NCBI RefSeq assembly: GCF_000313755.1
Contig: NZ_AMZB01000121.1
Span: forward strand, 186,001-250,000
Direction: 5' to 3'
From: Pseudomonas nitroreducens TX1
GTDB taxonomy: Bacteria > Pseudomonadota > Gammaproteobacteria > Pseudomonadales > Pseudomonadaceae
Length of the DNA: 64,000 nt
Shown: piece after piece, positions 8,576 through 16,012 of the stretch
How the letters are laid out: every line of letters starts with the position of its first letter
How positions within the stretch are numbered: position 1 is the stretch's first letter
Made by a program: the position numbers and the translations under genes
Notes under the pieces: model-generated
The model's input: the letters and a program-made list of their open reading frames with translations, nothing else
Databases searched by the model: none
What the model was told of the DNA's origin: nothing

Positions 8576-8941
8576 TTAGACGACTTCAGCAACCAGATAC
8601 TGAGATTCGGATTCGAATAGGCCAACGACAATATCACGCCCTTCCCGAGCCATCCGGTGGGCATCGATGTAGTAGCCGAAGCGCTGAGCCATGCCCGGGT
8701 TTTGGGACCATGACCTCGTAATTACATCAGCGCCTTCGCTGCAGTCGACCAGAAACTCATCGGTGTCGGGCTGGTGTACGAGGAACCCCAGGAATGGCGA
8801 GCCAGTTGGTATACCGAGTTCGTCCCGGATGTCATCAAGAGTCCGCTCTACGAGGCCCAACTCAGCGGCCGCTTTGTGCTTCGCCGCGATTGACTGGGCT
8901 ACGCGTTCTTCCAGGGTGCCGCGGTTCTTGGCTTGTCCCAT
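8576..8941 (-). CDS. Hypothetical protein with MGQAKNRG N-terminus
   Basis: 121 residues. Start at 8941 with AAGGAG upstream. It begins MGQAKNRGTLEERV, an N-terminal signature shared by a group of small proteobacterial and plasmid proteins of unknown function (from memory, not searched). The N-terminal 45 residues are helical and basic; the remainder is alpha/beta. It lies 55 bases after the small membrane protein gene and probably shares its transcript. Confidence 0.65.
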   Translation of the reverse strand: MGQAKNRGTLEERVAQSIAAKHKAAAELGLVERTLDDIRDELGIPTGSPFLGFLVHQPDTDEFLVDCSEGADVITRSWSQNPGMAQRFGYYIDAHRMAREGRDIVVGLFESESQYLVAEVV

Positions 8942-8996
8942 CAGATTCACTCCTTGTCTCTGAGATGTATTTGAGCTTGCGGGGTCGAGCCCGCAG

Positions 8997-9230
8997 TCAC
9001 TTCGCTGCCTTATCGATCGCGAAGCCTTCCCTCACCCACGTATAGATTCGGTACAGGGAAGAGGGGACAAAGTAGGTGACGAGGGCTATGGCCGCCACGA
9101 TGACCCACCCCCCAGGTTTGATGCGCATGAAACCTTCCGTTTCGATGGCAACCCAAAGCACCCAGCATGCGGCTACTACGATCCCCAGAATAAGGCAGAC
9201 TCGGCGCACCCCTTCAGGTAGTCGTTTCAT
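8997..9230 (-). CDS. Small membrane protein (2 TM)
   Basis: 77 residues with two hydrophobic segments, about 9-28 and 40-60, separated by a short loop containing Glu, Gly and Pro. The basic N-terminus (MKRLPEGVRR) suggests an inner-membrane protein. It is transcribed divergently from the ERCC4-type nuclease gene. Function unknown. Confidence 0.6.
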   Translation of the reverse strand: MKRLPEGVRRVCLILGIVVAACWVLWVAIETEGFMRIKPGGWVIVAAIALVTYFVPSSLYRIYTWVREGFAIDKAAK

Positions 9231-9448
9231 TATCCAATCCTCGTCCTTGATTTTTCCTTCGGGTGTCGCCGCCCTATAGGGACCGGGTTGGGCTCGTGTT
9301 TCAGATTCTAACTGAGTTGTCGGACCTGCACCCTAGCCCTACCAAACCAACCCCTCTCGGCTCTGGGAGTCGGAATGGCCACTCTGCCTGGCGGTTGAGC
9401 TGGTTGCCGGTATATTGAGACTCAAAGCCTACTGATTCAGGTAATGCA
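9231..9448. other. Divergent intergenic region
   Basis: 218 bases between two divergent genes. It contains a perfect palindrome CCCTATAGGG at about 9274-9283 and a TATATT at 9411 that could be a -10 for the plus-strand gene, but without a well-placed -35. No copy of the repeated element is present. Promoters for both directions are expected but not clear. Confidence 0.4.
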
Positions 9449-10150
9449 ATGGTCAAGATCTACGTCGACGCGCGCGAAATCGCCTCGCGCATCCCAGATG
9501 CCCTGCGTGAGCTGGGGGCAGAGGTGGAGATCGTAAACTTGGAGGTGGGCGACTACGTCCTGAGTGCAGACCTGGTCGTGGAAAGAAAGACTGCCTCAGA
9601 CTTTTGCATCAGCGTCACGGATGGCAGGTTCATCAACCAATCCTCAAAAATGGACCTGAACTTCAAGCGCAAGCTCTGGCTGATCGAAGGGGATGTTTTT
9701 GCGGTGCGAAGCAAGATCGCGCCCGAAGCTCTGGAGGGAGCCCTGAGCTACCTCGCCGTTGTCCTGCAACAAACGGTGCTTTGGTACAAGGGCAGCAACA
9801 GGGCCGCGGCGATGATCTACAGGCTCGCCAAGCATGAGCAAGACGGCCTGGGATACATCCCGGCAGCGCGCAAGGGCAAAGTACCCGCCGGCGTCGGCCA
9901 GTCTCTGTTCACCCTGGAAGGACTCAACGGCTGTGGCCCGGTCGCCGCGCGCAAATTGCTCGATCACTTCCGCTCCGTGCATGCGGTAATGAACGCCTCG
10001 GTTGAGGAGCTGTGCGCAGTGAAGGGCATCGGCCCAAAGAAGGCCCAGGCCATACACGACGGGATTCACTTCCAGGTTCCGGAGGGCGAGTCGATTGAGG
10101 ACCAACCATCGTTGCTGGCCGATCCCCCGGCCACCGAGCCACTGGTCTGA
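9449..10150 (+). CDS. ERCC4-family nuclease with HhH DNA-binding tail
   Basis: 233 residues. The N-terminal half has the ERCC4/XPF-Mus81 signature: GDYV (34-37) and VERKTASD (44-51), matching the metal-binding GDx(n)ERKxxxD catalytic core. The C-terminal part (about 150-210) has two helix-hairpin-helix motifs (GLNGCGPVAARKLL and AVKGIGPKKAQAI), as in Hef/XPF-type structure-specific nucleases. It probably cuts branched or flap DNA in the cytoplasm. It lies on the plus strand in a minus-strand region and is followed by a strong terminator, so it is its own transcription unit. No helicase domain is present. Confidence 0.85.
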   Translation: MVKIYVDAREIASRIPDALRELGAEVEIVNLEVGDYVLSADLVVERKTASDFCISVTDGRFINQSSKMDLNFKRKLWLIEGDVFAVRSKIAPEALEGALSYLAVVLQQTVLWYKGSNRAAAMIYRLAKHEQDGLGYIPAARKGKVPAGVGQSLFTLEGLNGCGPVAARKLLDHFRSVHAVMNASVEELCAVKGIGPKKAQAIHDGIHFQVPEGESIEDQPSLLADPPATEPLV

Positions 10151-10171
10151 TGAGGTCCTGACCCCGAAAGC

Positions 10172-10203
10172 AAAAGGCCCCGCATCGCGGGGCCTTTCTT
10201 TTG
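10172..10203. terminator. Intrinsic terminator
   Basis: Inverted repeat AAAGGCCCCGC / GCGGGGCCTTT followed by CTTTT. It ends the nuclease gene on the plus strand; the flanking A-run lets it also serve the minus-strand gene at 10216-10395. Confidence 0.85.
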
Positions 10204-10215
10204 GGGCAGTTGGAA

Positions 10216-10395
10216 TTACACGTCTTCCCCGGTGACGAAACCCGTGAAGAACTCCAGCCACAGCCCGGCGTTGTCGTCGCCCAGCACCAGGGGATAGTGC
10301 TCGGGGTTCTCCGCATGCGAATTGCGATATTTGGCAGCGAAAGCCTCAAGGTCCTGCTTCATCTCTTCTACAAACTGGTCGAGGCTCTGTGCCAT
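10216..10395 (-). CDS. Very small hypothetical protein (59 aa)
   Basis: 59 residues, acidic, beginning MAQSLDQFVEEMKQDLE, with an amphipathic N-terminal helix and a Trp/Phe-rich C-terminal part ending before TAA. CAGG lies about 9 bases upstream of the ATG at 10395. The long structured leader (10396-10590) precedes it and a bidirectional terminator follows. Codon use is regular. No family recognised. Confidence 0.6.
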   Translation of the reverse strand: MAQSLDQFVEEMKQDLEAFAAKYRNSHAENPEHYPLVLGDDNAGLWLEFFTGFVTGEDV

Positions 10396-10448
10396 GTTGG
10401 TACCTGTTGTCCTTCGGGAGTCATCGCCAGGTTCAGCTGGCGCTGGGG

Positions 10449-10590
10449 TGCATGGGAGAGTGGCCTGCTGACACCTGCCGGCGCGATGTGCCGCCGCTGC
10501 GAGGGCGCGTCTTGCGCTGTCCCAGCCTCATCCTGAGGCCGTATCCGCGGTCGGGGCTACCGGGTTCCGGTCAAGCCACTCTCTCATGCA
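10449..10590 (-). other. Structured leader bounded by 16-base inverted repeat
   Basis: TGCATGGGAGAGTGGC (10449-10464) and GCCACTCTCTCATGCA (10575-10590) are complementary at 15 of 16 positions and enclose 110 GC-rich bases with smaller stems. The block sits in the 5' region of the 59-residue gene. CATGGGAGAGTGGCC recurs at 11764-11778, again before a minus-strand gene. It may be a structured RNA leader; nothing identifies a known class. Confidence 0.45.
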
Positions 10591-10591
10591 A

Positions 10592-10939
10592 TCAGTTCTG
10601 TGGGGCAGAGTTGGTTTGTTGTTCGATCTCCTTTAAGAATTCCTTGGCCATTGCAATAGAGTCCTCTGCCGCAACTCCAGCGGTCACCCCCTCATGAAGG
10701 TGCCTCCTACCTTGGTTTGATTTTGCCATTGCCGAATTAGACCGGGTAGCCTCGATCAGGGCTTGTTCCGCCTCCTGCACAGCAGCTTTGGCGTTACTTT
10801 CCTGTCTCGTGCCCAATGTCTCTTCCGCTGCTTGCTCGGCACGTTTGAGGACCTTGCGCGCGCGCTCCGCTAGATCATCCGTAGGTTCGTGAAACGGTTG
10901 CCCTCTGAGTGAGCGTGCTCTCTCAATAATGTCGGTCAC
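10592..10939 (-). CDS. Helical hypothetical protein (115 aa)
   Basis: 115 residues starting at a GTG (10939) that overlaps the previous stop (GTGA). Strongly helical and charged; residues about 20-75 are Ala/Glu/Arg-rich with heptad-like spacing, suggesting a coiled coil. There is no signal peptide. It is coupled to the CxxCGxCC protein upstream. Function unknown. Confidence 0.6.
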   Translation of the reverse strand: MTDIIERARSLRGQPFHEPTDDLAERARKVLKRAEQAAEETLGTRQESNAKAAVQEAEQALIEATRSNSAMAKSNQGRRHLHEGVTAGVAAEDSIAMAKEFLKEIEQQTNSAPQN

Positions 10940-11343
10940 TCAGGTGCTCCTACGAATAGCGGCAGGCTCAGCTGCCAGTTGTCCAGCGCCTCTTCGAAGA
11001 TCTTCGCTGCTTCCTCGTCGTCGGAGTCACAGCCGCGGCCGGCACCCAGCGCCTCGGCGTTCATCTGCTTCAAAGCTTCCTCGCCGGCGTTGGTACCGCT
11101 CATCCTGTCGAGCGCCAGCCAGGCCTCAAGGTCCTGATCAGCAAGGTACCGGTAGGGGGCGACCACCAGGCCGCAGGAGAAGGTGAAATCCTCGTTCTGG
11201 ATCAGCGCGCGGCAGTTACGATCGTCGCCCAAGGCCATGCCCAGGTCGCAGACCTGAGCGACACAGCAAAGCCCGCAGCCGTTGCAGGGATCACCCTCCA
11301 CCGGTTTATCCAGGACCACGGCCTCGATCAGTTGCCAGCGCAT
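10936..11343 (-). CDS. Cys-cluster protein, YkgJ-like
   Basis: 135 residues. The N-terminal motif CNGCGLCC (about residues 20-27), followed by two further Cys (about 32 and 44), resembles the CxxCGxCC signature of YkgJ-type zinc/iron-chelating domain proteins. The rest is acidic and helical. The ATG at 11343 follows a GAGG. It overlaps the downstream gene and lies 15 bases after a membrane protein gene. Metal binding is inferred from the motif only. Confidence 0.62.
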   Translation of the reverse strand: MRWQLIEAVVLDKPVEGDPCNGCGLCCVAQVCDLGMALGDDRNCRALIQNEDFTFSCGLVVAPYRYLADQDLEAWLALDRMSGTNAGEEALKQMNAEALGAGRGCDSDDEEAAKIFEEALDNWQLSLPLFVGAPE

Positions 11344-11358
11344 CGGCGATTCGAATCC

Positions 11359-11730
11359 TCAGTGCGGGAACCATAGGGAGAAGATGACCATTATGGGCAA
11401 AATCCCGAAAGTGGTGGATGTCATCGACACTGCATCGACGTCCTTGGGAAGCTGGGTCAAATTCAATCCGTCTTTTACGACTACAAGGCAAAAGGCATTC
11501 AGCAGGACCAGGACGGCCAAGACCAGGCCGCCGGCAGCAACCCACCGGAACTGTGCCTCCCCAAGGCTGACTCCCCGGCTATAGGCGACAGTGCCTTCGA
11601 GGACGGGAGGATCGAACGCTTGGAAGTCACCAGTCAAAGCGAGCGTGACCAACGCGAAACAGCAGAAGGCCGAGATCAGCAGTCCTGAGATGGCCAGGCC
11701 GAGAGCCGGGGCAGAAACGGGTAGCTTCAT
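11359..11730 (-). CDS. Small inner-membrane protein
   Basis: 123 residues. Hydrophobic segments lie at about 9-35, 65-87 and 105-120, so three membrane helices are likely, with a short exported loop between the first two. The start at 11730 is preceded by the small hairpin AACC TCAA GGTT and by a structured leader. No transport or enzyme motif. Confidence 0.65.
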   Translation of the reverse strand: MKLPVSAPALGLAISGLLISAFCCFALVTLALTGDFQAFDPPVLEGTVAYSRGVSLGEAQFRWVAAGGLVLAVLVLLNAFCLVVVKDGLNLTQLPKDVDAVSMTSTTFGILPIMVIFSLWFPH

Positions 11731-11763
11731 CTTGAACAACCTTGAGGTTGCAGTGTGTGGGGG

Positions 11764-11856
11764 CATGGGAGAGTGGCCGGCACTGCCAGGCACTCTCCGA
11801 TACCCCCCGGAAGGGGTAACGGGCCTGCTGCGGGGAACCCGGCAGGCGCGGGTGAT
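11764..11856 (-). other. Structured leader related to 10449-10590
   Basis: It shares CATGGGAGAGTGGCC with the leader at 10449. Three consecutive inverted repeats are visible: GGAGAGTG/CACTCTCC, TACCCCC/GGGGTA and GCCTGC/GCAGGC. It lies between two minus-strand genes, so it could be a terminator/leader combination for the membrane protein gene. Confidence 0.4.
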
Positions 11857-11859
11857 GAT

Positions 11860-12153
11860 TTAGCTGGGAATGGCCTGCAGCTCGTTGAGCTTGGCCACCT
11901 CCTTGTCGATCGACTTTCCGTTCTTCTTCCGCCAGGCAATTTTCATCTTGTAGAGATCGATCAAGCCGGCGTGGGTGCAGCGGTAGTAGTCGCCGGAATC
12001 ATCGGAGCCGCATTTTTCGAGATGGCCCAGGGCGACCCGTTCCTCGACGATTCCGTCCAGATCGCTGAACCGAGCGGCCTCCATCGGTGCGACGTGTAGT
12101 GGACGCTCCAGGCTGGCCAGCCAGAGGACCTTTTCAGCGTTGAATTTGGCCAT
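11860..12153 (-). CDS. Small hypothetical protein (97 aa)
   Basis: 97 residues with AGGAGACG before the ATG at 12153. The sequence has the look of a winged-helix-like fold: helix, helix, then a beta hairpin containing YYRCTHAGLIDLYK, then a basic tail. No homologue is recognised by name, so DNA binding is only a guess. Confidence 0.6.
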   Translation of the reverse strand: MAKFNAEKVLWLASLERPLHVAPMEAARFSDLDGIVEERVALGHLEKCGSDDSGDYYRCTHAGLIDLYKMKIAWRKKNGKSIDKEVAKLNELQAIPS

Positions 12154-12199
12154 TAATCGTCTCCTGGGCCTGAGGGTTATGCCGGGGTGCAGTGGAGCG

Positions 12200-12391
12200 T
12201 CACCACTTCTCGACCAGTTCGCCGTTCACTGCGATGCGCCAGGTGTAGCGCTGGCCATGACTCTCATGGTCGGGAGAGCAGCTGTAGGTGACGCTACCGT
12301 TCCGGTTCAAGCTGCGTGGTTTGGTCATGCGTCCACAGATCGGGCACTCGAGGGACGGATAGTCGTTCTTGGTTTCAACCGCAGTGGTCAT
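12200..12391 (-). CDS. Small zinc-ribbon-like protein
   Basis: 63 residues. CPIC near residue 16 and a YSC further on, followed by two His, suggest a small zinc ribbon related in layout to Ogr/Delta-type or Lar-type fingers; the last pair is incomplete, so the metal site is uncertain. GGAG lies 6 bases upstream of the ATG at 12391. It follows the 96-residue gene by 3 bases and is probably co-transcribed with it. Confidence 0.58.
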   Translation of the reverse strand: MTTAVETKNDYPSLECPICGRMTKPRSLNRNGSVTYSCSPDHESHGQRYTWRIAVNGELVEKW

Positions 12392-12394
12392 CGC

Positions 12395-12685
12395 TTACTC
12401 CGTATCAGCCAGAGGGGTTGGCTCTTTCGCTTCGGCCAGCCACTGACGGAGGGTACCGACGAAGACGCCGGGCTTGTCTTCCTCCTGCCAGGGCTTGTCG
12501 AGCAGGTCGCCTACAACTTCGACGCACTCGTCGATCTCGTCTTCTTCAACTTCATGGATGTCGCGGTGCAGCTGGCGCGCTTCCGTCTCGTCGCCGGCGG
12601 CGTAGTAACAGGTGTCGTTGATCAGGTAACAGCGTAGGGCCAGGGTCTTCACGACCGGCTGACCATCCAGCGTCAGTTGTTCCAT
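12395..12685 (-). CDS. Small acidic hypothetical protein (96 aa)
   Basis: 96 residues, strongly acidic in the middle (a run of Glu/Asp at about 45-60), beta-rich at the N-terminus. GGGAGAACC precedes the ATG at 12685. It heads the operon 12685-11860 below the regulatory element. No recognised domain. Confidence 0.66.
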   Translation of the reverse strand: MEQLTLDGQPVVKTLALRCYLINDTCYYAAGDETEARQLHRDIHEVEEDEIDECVEVVGDLLDKPWQEEDKPGVFVGTLRQWLAEAKEPTPLADTE

Positions 12686-12787
12686 CTTGGTTCTCCCTTT
12701 GGTCGCCCCTCTTGGAGCGCAGCAGACTCTCTGTGGCGTATCACTGAAGCCCGGTGATGATTGCTCGGGCTCCGCCGTGCCAGAACC
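12686..12787 (-). promoter_or_regulatory. Repeated promoter/leader element, copy 6 of 18
   Basis: Box 1 GGTTCTGGCAC, 18 bases, box 2 AATCATC. The leader is the longest in the family (about 90 bases from box 1 to ATG) and holds a weak ATCAC/GTGAT stem far from the start codon. Confidence 0.6.
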
Positions 12788-12811
12788 AGCCCGGAGGCGA
12801 AGCGGCGCAGT

Positions 12812-14137
12812 TCATGCCTTGCCGTTCGTAGCTGCAGCCTTGAGCAGGTCTTCTGCGAGCAGGTACAGAACAGACTCTGCAATGCCGCTGGCACCGGTCC
12901 TCGATGCTGCATAGCCCGCACCATTGACCTGATGCTGGATAACGATGCGTTCGCCGGTGCGTTCGATGAGCCAGTTTTGCGGGAGCTCTCCGCGGCGGGA
13001 GGCCATTGCGGCTACGGCTGCATCTCGTTCTCGTTGATACGAGTCGGCAAGCGTTTTGTTTGCCATCGCCAGGCGTTCAAGATTGGTAGCCCGGATCTCC
13101 AGCGCCGAGGTATCGACCTTGTACTGATCGGCGGTTACCAACTCCACCACAACGTCATCGGTGGTGGTCACGCGCTCACCCTGCAGGCGCTCTACTGCCT
13201 TGGTGTCGAGTTGGATGTCGTTGTCGCCGTACTCGGAACCGTCGATGCCGCCCAGCAGGAGCGAGGCCACAACTTCGGGTTTGGGTGCATCCTTCATCGC
13301 GTCAACGCGGGACTGATCCGCTGCCGGAATGGTCTTGTCGAGCAAGATGTCCTGAGACTTCGCCCAGGTGTACTCGATATAACCATCGGTCGTACGACAC
13401 TCGATCATCCCGAAGCTGACGATCGGGTTGCGCGTATGCCTGGCCAGGGGGATACCCGCATTGATGAGCAGCTCCCTGGTCGGTTCGTGGTAGTTCAGCA
13501 GGCTGCTACAGCCGGTGGGCTCGTTATCGGGATGCTTGATACGGACTGTGAGTTTCTGGGGTCTGCCGGCGTGCGCAATGGCCTCGAGGTCGGGGATTCT
13601 GGCCCGGGCTTCGTCACGGGTTGCATCGGCCTGTGCTTCCGTCAGTGCGCTTGCCAGCATCCGAATGCACTGCTCCTCGTCTGCAATGAGGGCCATCTCT
13701 TCAAACAGCGTGCGAGCCATCGCGATGTTGCGGTCAGCGTCGTCGCAGGGCTGCTCTTCACCACACTCACGCTGGTACTGCGCATACTCCTTGGCATTGC
13801 ACTTGGGGCAGGGAATGTCGCCGCCCTTGAGCAGGGGGCCGCCTGGCTCGTCGCAGCTGTCCTCGTCCCACAGATAACCCTCGTGGCACTGGGCGTCCGG
13901 GTAGACTGCGCCAAAATGAGTGCCACGATATTCGCAACCGAGCTCCGGCTTGGGTTTCGCAAGCGTGGGGGCATCCAACATATGGAGCCGCGCCAGCGCT
14001 TCGGCGACGTTGGGACCGTGGTCGTAATGCACGACGCCACCAATAGCGATCTCCACGTCGTTCATGGCCGGGCTGAACTTCACGGGTACCACCGTCTTCT
14101 GAATGTCTTCTTGAGGGGGCGGGGCGGTGTTGGTCAT
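12812..14137 (-). CDS. Large hypothetical protein (441 aa) with Cys cluster
   Basis: 441 residues from the ATG at 14137, with CCAGGAAACC upstream. A Cys-rich part at about residues 65-130 includes CPKC and a later ECGEEQPC and could bind zinc. The middle (about 130-190) is helical, and the C-terminal third (about 330-441) is helical and charged with a possible coiled coil. No signal peptide or enzyme motif. It lies 47 bases after the Lar-like gene, in the same orientation and probably the same operon. Confidence 0.72.
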   Translation of the reverse strand: MTNTAPPPQEDIQKTVVPVKFSPAMNDVEIAIGGVVHYDHGPNVAEALARLHMLDAPTLAKPKPELGCEYRGTHFGAVYPDAQCHEGYLWDEDSCDEPGGPLLKGGDIPCPKCNAKEYAQYQRECGEEQPCDDADRNIAMARTLFEEMALIADEEQCIRMLASALTEAQADATRDEARARIPDLEAIAHAGRPQKLTVRIKHPDNEPTGCSSLLNYHEPTRELLINAGIPLARHTRNPIVSFGMIECRTTDGYIEYTWAKSQDILLDKTIPAADQSRVDAMKDAPKPEVVASLLLGGIDGSEYGDNDIQLDTKAVERLQGERVTTTDDVVVELVTADQYKVDTSALEIRATNLERLAMANKTLADSYQRERDAAVAAMASRRGELPQNWLIERTGERIVIQHQVNGAGYAASRTGASGIAESVLYLLAEDLLKAAATNGKA

Positions 14138-14184
14138 CTTGGTTTCCTGGGTTTCGGGGCGAACAGAAGGTGCTCCAAGTTCGA

Positions 14185-14709
14185 TCACTCGAACTGGAGT
14201 GCCTCAAGCGGAAGGAGACCAACGAGAACGCCCATGCCTTCGTGAGCTGCTCCGCTGGGGTGGTAATTCGAGTTGTTCTTGGTTCGGGCGTCCTGCTGCC
14301 CGGCTTGGTAGCCGTTGACGTAGGTGCTGCGCAGAAGCTCGTAGATCGCTGTGCGAACTTGGTCGCTAGCCTGAGAGTCACTGCAGACGGGCCGGCGCTT
14401 CTTCGCGAACGTGTTCCAGAGACTGATCAGGCCAGGCTCGGTGAAGGTCGAGACAGACTTTTTGCAGCTTGGGCAGGCGGCCTTGAGGAATTTGCCGAGG
14501 CTATTGCTCTCATGGGTGACAACAGGAGGGCACTGTTCACCACAGCGGCACAGGTTGTAGGTCTGCGTAGCGGTGAGAACCGCGATCTCTGCCTGTGCTG
14601 CGGACAGCTCCTGCTCGGCCTTGTGAAGACGAGCTTCCAGGTCGGCAAGGGTGGTCTGGGTGGTGGCAGACTCCGGGGAGGGGGAGGCTTGTTCCTGCTT
14701 TTTACTCAT
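14185..14709 (-). CDS. Lar-like zinc-ribbon protein with coiled-coil N-terminus
   Basis: 174 residues from the ATG at 14709. Residues 20-55 are Glu/Ala/Gln-rich and likely coiled coil. Then CRCGEQC, about 25 residues, CPSC, and an ISLWN motif. This spacing (Cys pair, Cys pair, then Trp-Asn) resembles the restriction-alleviation protein Lar family and related phage zinc ribbons. If so, it could dampen host type I restriction; that function is inferred from layout only. It is controlled by element copy 7. Confidence 0.55.
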   Translation of the reverse strand: MSKKQEQASPSPESATTQTTLADLEARLHKAEQELSAAQAEIAVLTATQTYNLCRCGEQCPPVVTHESNSLGKFLKAACPSCKKSVSTFTEPGLISLWNTFAKKRRPVCSDSQASDQVRTAIYELLRSTYVNGYQAGQQDARTKNNSNYHPSGAAHEGMGVLVGLLPLEALQFE

Positions 14710-14790
14710 CTGGTCGGTTCCTGTGACTGAGGTTGATGTGGTCTGGTGCTGCGTGACCACATCTTCGTCTCGTCTAGCTGTGCCAGAAGC
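14710..14790 (-). promoter_or_regulatory. Repeated promoter/leader element, copy 7 of 18
   Basis: Box 1 GCTTCTGGCAC; this copy has 17 bases before box 2 (GAAGATGTGG). The leader forms an 8-bp stem GATGTGGT/ACCACATC with a 13-base loop, about 28 bases before the ATG, so here the ribosome site is outside the stem. Confidence 0.7.
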
Positions 14791-14796
14791 CCAGCC

Positions 14797-15141
14797 TCAA
14801 CTGGCTAACGGAGTGCTCTGCCGACCCAGCGCGAACCACTGTTGAGCGACGTCGTAGGATTCGCCGTCAACTCCGTGGCGATCCCAGAGCTGATGGAAGT
14901 CCGTCTTGGCCGGCATCGCTTGTGCAGCCAGTGCTGCCGCGTTGATCGTCGACTCAGCCACACCCAGGGAGGCGACGTTGCCGGTGTACTCAGCACACAA
15001 TTGCGCGAGCTGGCGCACCTTCCCGCCAGGGAGCAGGATGGAGGTCTCTTTCCAGGAAAGAAGCTCGGCCGCACACTCGCTCAGGTGCAGCTTGGCGAAT
15101 TGGTTGGCACGTTCACGAGCATCGAGAAGTTGAGAGTTCAT
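14797..15141 (-). CDS. Hypothetical protein with AKLH/ELLSW domain
   Basis: 114 residues, AAGGAAC before the ATG at 15141. Residues about 15-50 repeat the AKLH-x7-ELLSW...CAEY pattern found in the product of 6469-6969, making the two paralogous over about 45 residues. The rest is helical. It follows the GIN-domain gene by 25 bases, so both are probably expressed from element copy 8. Function unknown. Confidence 0.65.
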   Translation of the reverse strand: MNSQLLDARERANQFAKLHLSECAAELLSWKETSILLPGGKVRQLAQLCAEYTGNVASLGVAESTINAAALAAQAMPAKTDFHQLWDRHGVDGESYDVAQQWFALGRQSTPLAS

Positions 15142-15166
15142 GGTGCTGTTCCTTGTTGGCCGCGGA

Positions 15167-15928
15167 TTACTTGAATTTGATCTTGCCGGAGCCGGCTACA
15201 CGGTGATCGCGCTGTGCCGGGTTGCCGTAGATCACGATGTCGCCGGAGCCTGCCACGCGTGCACGTGCCGATTGGCTGGCGGATGCTTTGATGTCGCCAG
15301 AACCTGCGACGCTGAGGTCTACCGCTGCTGCTGCTAGGTCACGCGCATCGACATCGCCGGAGCCGGCGATGTCGACTTCCAGGTTGTGGACGGTGCCTTG
15401 CACAGTCACGTCTCCCGAGCCCTTGACGCTGACCTCGAACTCTTCCTGCTGCAGGCCATACAGGCTGATGTCGCCGCTGCCTTTGACACGGACCTGGGGC
15501 GCAATAGGCAGACTGATAGCCACCAGAACGCGACCTGCACTGGTGGAGTTGCTGCCGACATTGATGGAGCCCTTAGGCCCATTGAATTGGATGTGAATCC
15601 CGCCGACGTGGATGTCTCGGCCAACCACGATGTTGCCGTTGCCGGAGACATTGATGTTCCCGCCGCCGGCAATGATCACGTTACCTTCCCGCTCGATGAT
15701 CAGTTTGTCGCCCGAGATGCTGGTCAGAACTCGCTCCACCGCCTCATTCGTTTCACCGGCCACTACCAGTCGCGGGGTCTCGTCTCGAAAGAAAACGACA
15801 TCTACAGCGCCCTTGATGTCGAGTTTCTTCACCTGAGCAATCGGCCGCGAGTCCTTTACGTAGTCCTTGGCGCGGTCCCATTCGGTCCCCTTGGCTTCGG
15901 GTGCAAATTCGGTGAGAGAGTTGGTCAT
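15167..15928 (-). CDS. GIN-domain (DUF2807) repeat protein
   Basis: 253 residues. From about residue 80 on it is a repetitive beta structure, with GSGD or SGNGN motifs recurring every 18-22 residues (for example VKGSGDISLYG, VAGSGDIVIYG), as in the putative auto-transporter adhesin head GIN domain family. These proteins are usually exported; here the N-terminus (MTNSLTEFAPEAKG) has no signal peptide or membrane segment, so it appears cytoplasmic. It could be a structural beta-solenoid. Start at 15928 with AAGGACC upstream. Confidence 0.72.
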   Translation of the reverse strand: MTNSLTEFAPEAKGTEWDRAKDYVKDSRPIAQVKKLDIKGAVDVVFFRDETPRLVVAGETNEAVERVLTSISGDKLIIEREGNVIIAGGGNINVSGNGNIVVGRDIHVGGIHIQFNGPKGSINVGSNSTSAGRVLVAISLPIAPQVRVKGSGDISLYGLQQEEFEVSVKGSGDVTVQGTVHNLEVDIAGSGDVDARDLAAAAVDLSVAGSGDIKASASQSARARVAGSGDIVIYGNPAQRDHRVAGSGKIKFK

Positions 15929-16012
15929 TACGAGGTCCTTCTACGTCTCTATCGGCGCTGTGGCTTGAGTTGGTAGCGAAGATGATCAGGCCGATGCGGG
16001 TGTGCCAGAAGC
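15929..16012 (-). promoter_or_regulatory. Repeated promoter/leader element, copy 8 of 18
   Basis: Box 1 GCTTCTGGCAC, 18 bases, box 2 GATCATC. Longer leader (about 73 bases to the ATG). An ATCGGC/GCCGAT pair spans box 2 and is therefore less convincing as an RNA stem. Confidence 0.65.

Noticed and set aside
9274-9283. CCCTATAGGG as a phage T7-type promoter
   Set aside because: It is only a palindrome; the upstream part of a T7-type promoter is absent.
10449-10590. tRNA or attC-like site within the structured leader
   Set aside because: The GGTTCCGGTC resembles a T-arm only superficially; no acceptor stem with CCA, no anticodon arm, and no integron core sites.
12761-14245. Long plus-strand frame opposite the 441-residue gene
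   Set aside because: Its composition is poor, it has no ribosome site, and the minus-strand gene has regular codon use and a good start.
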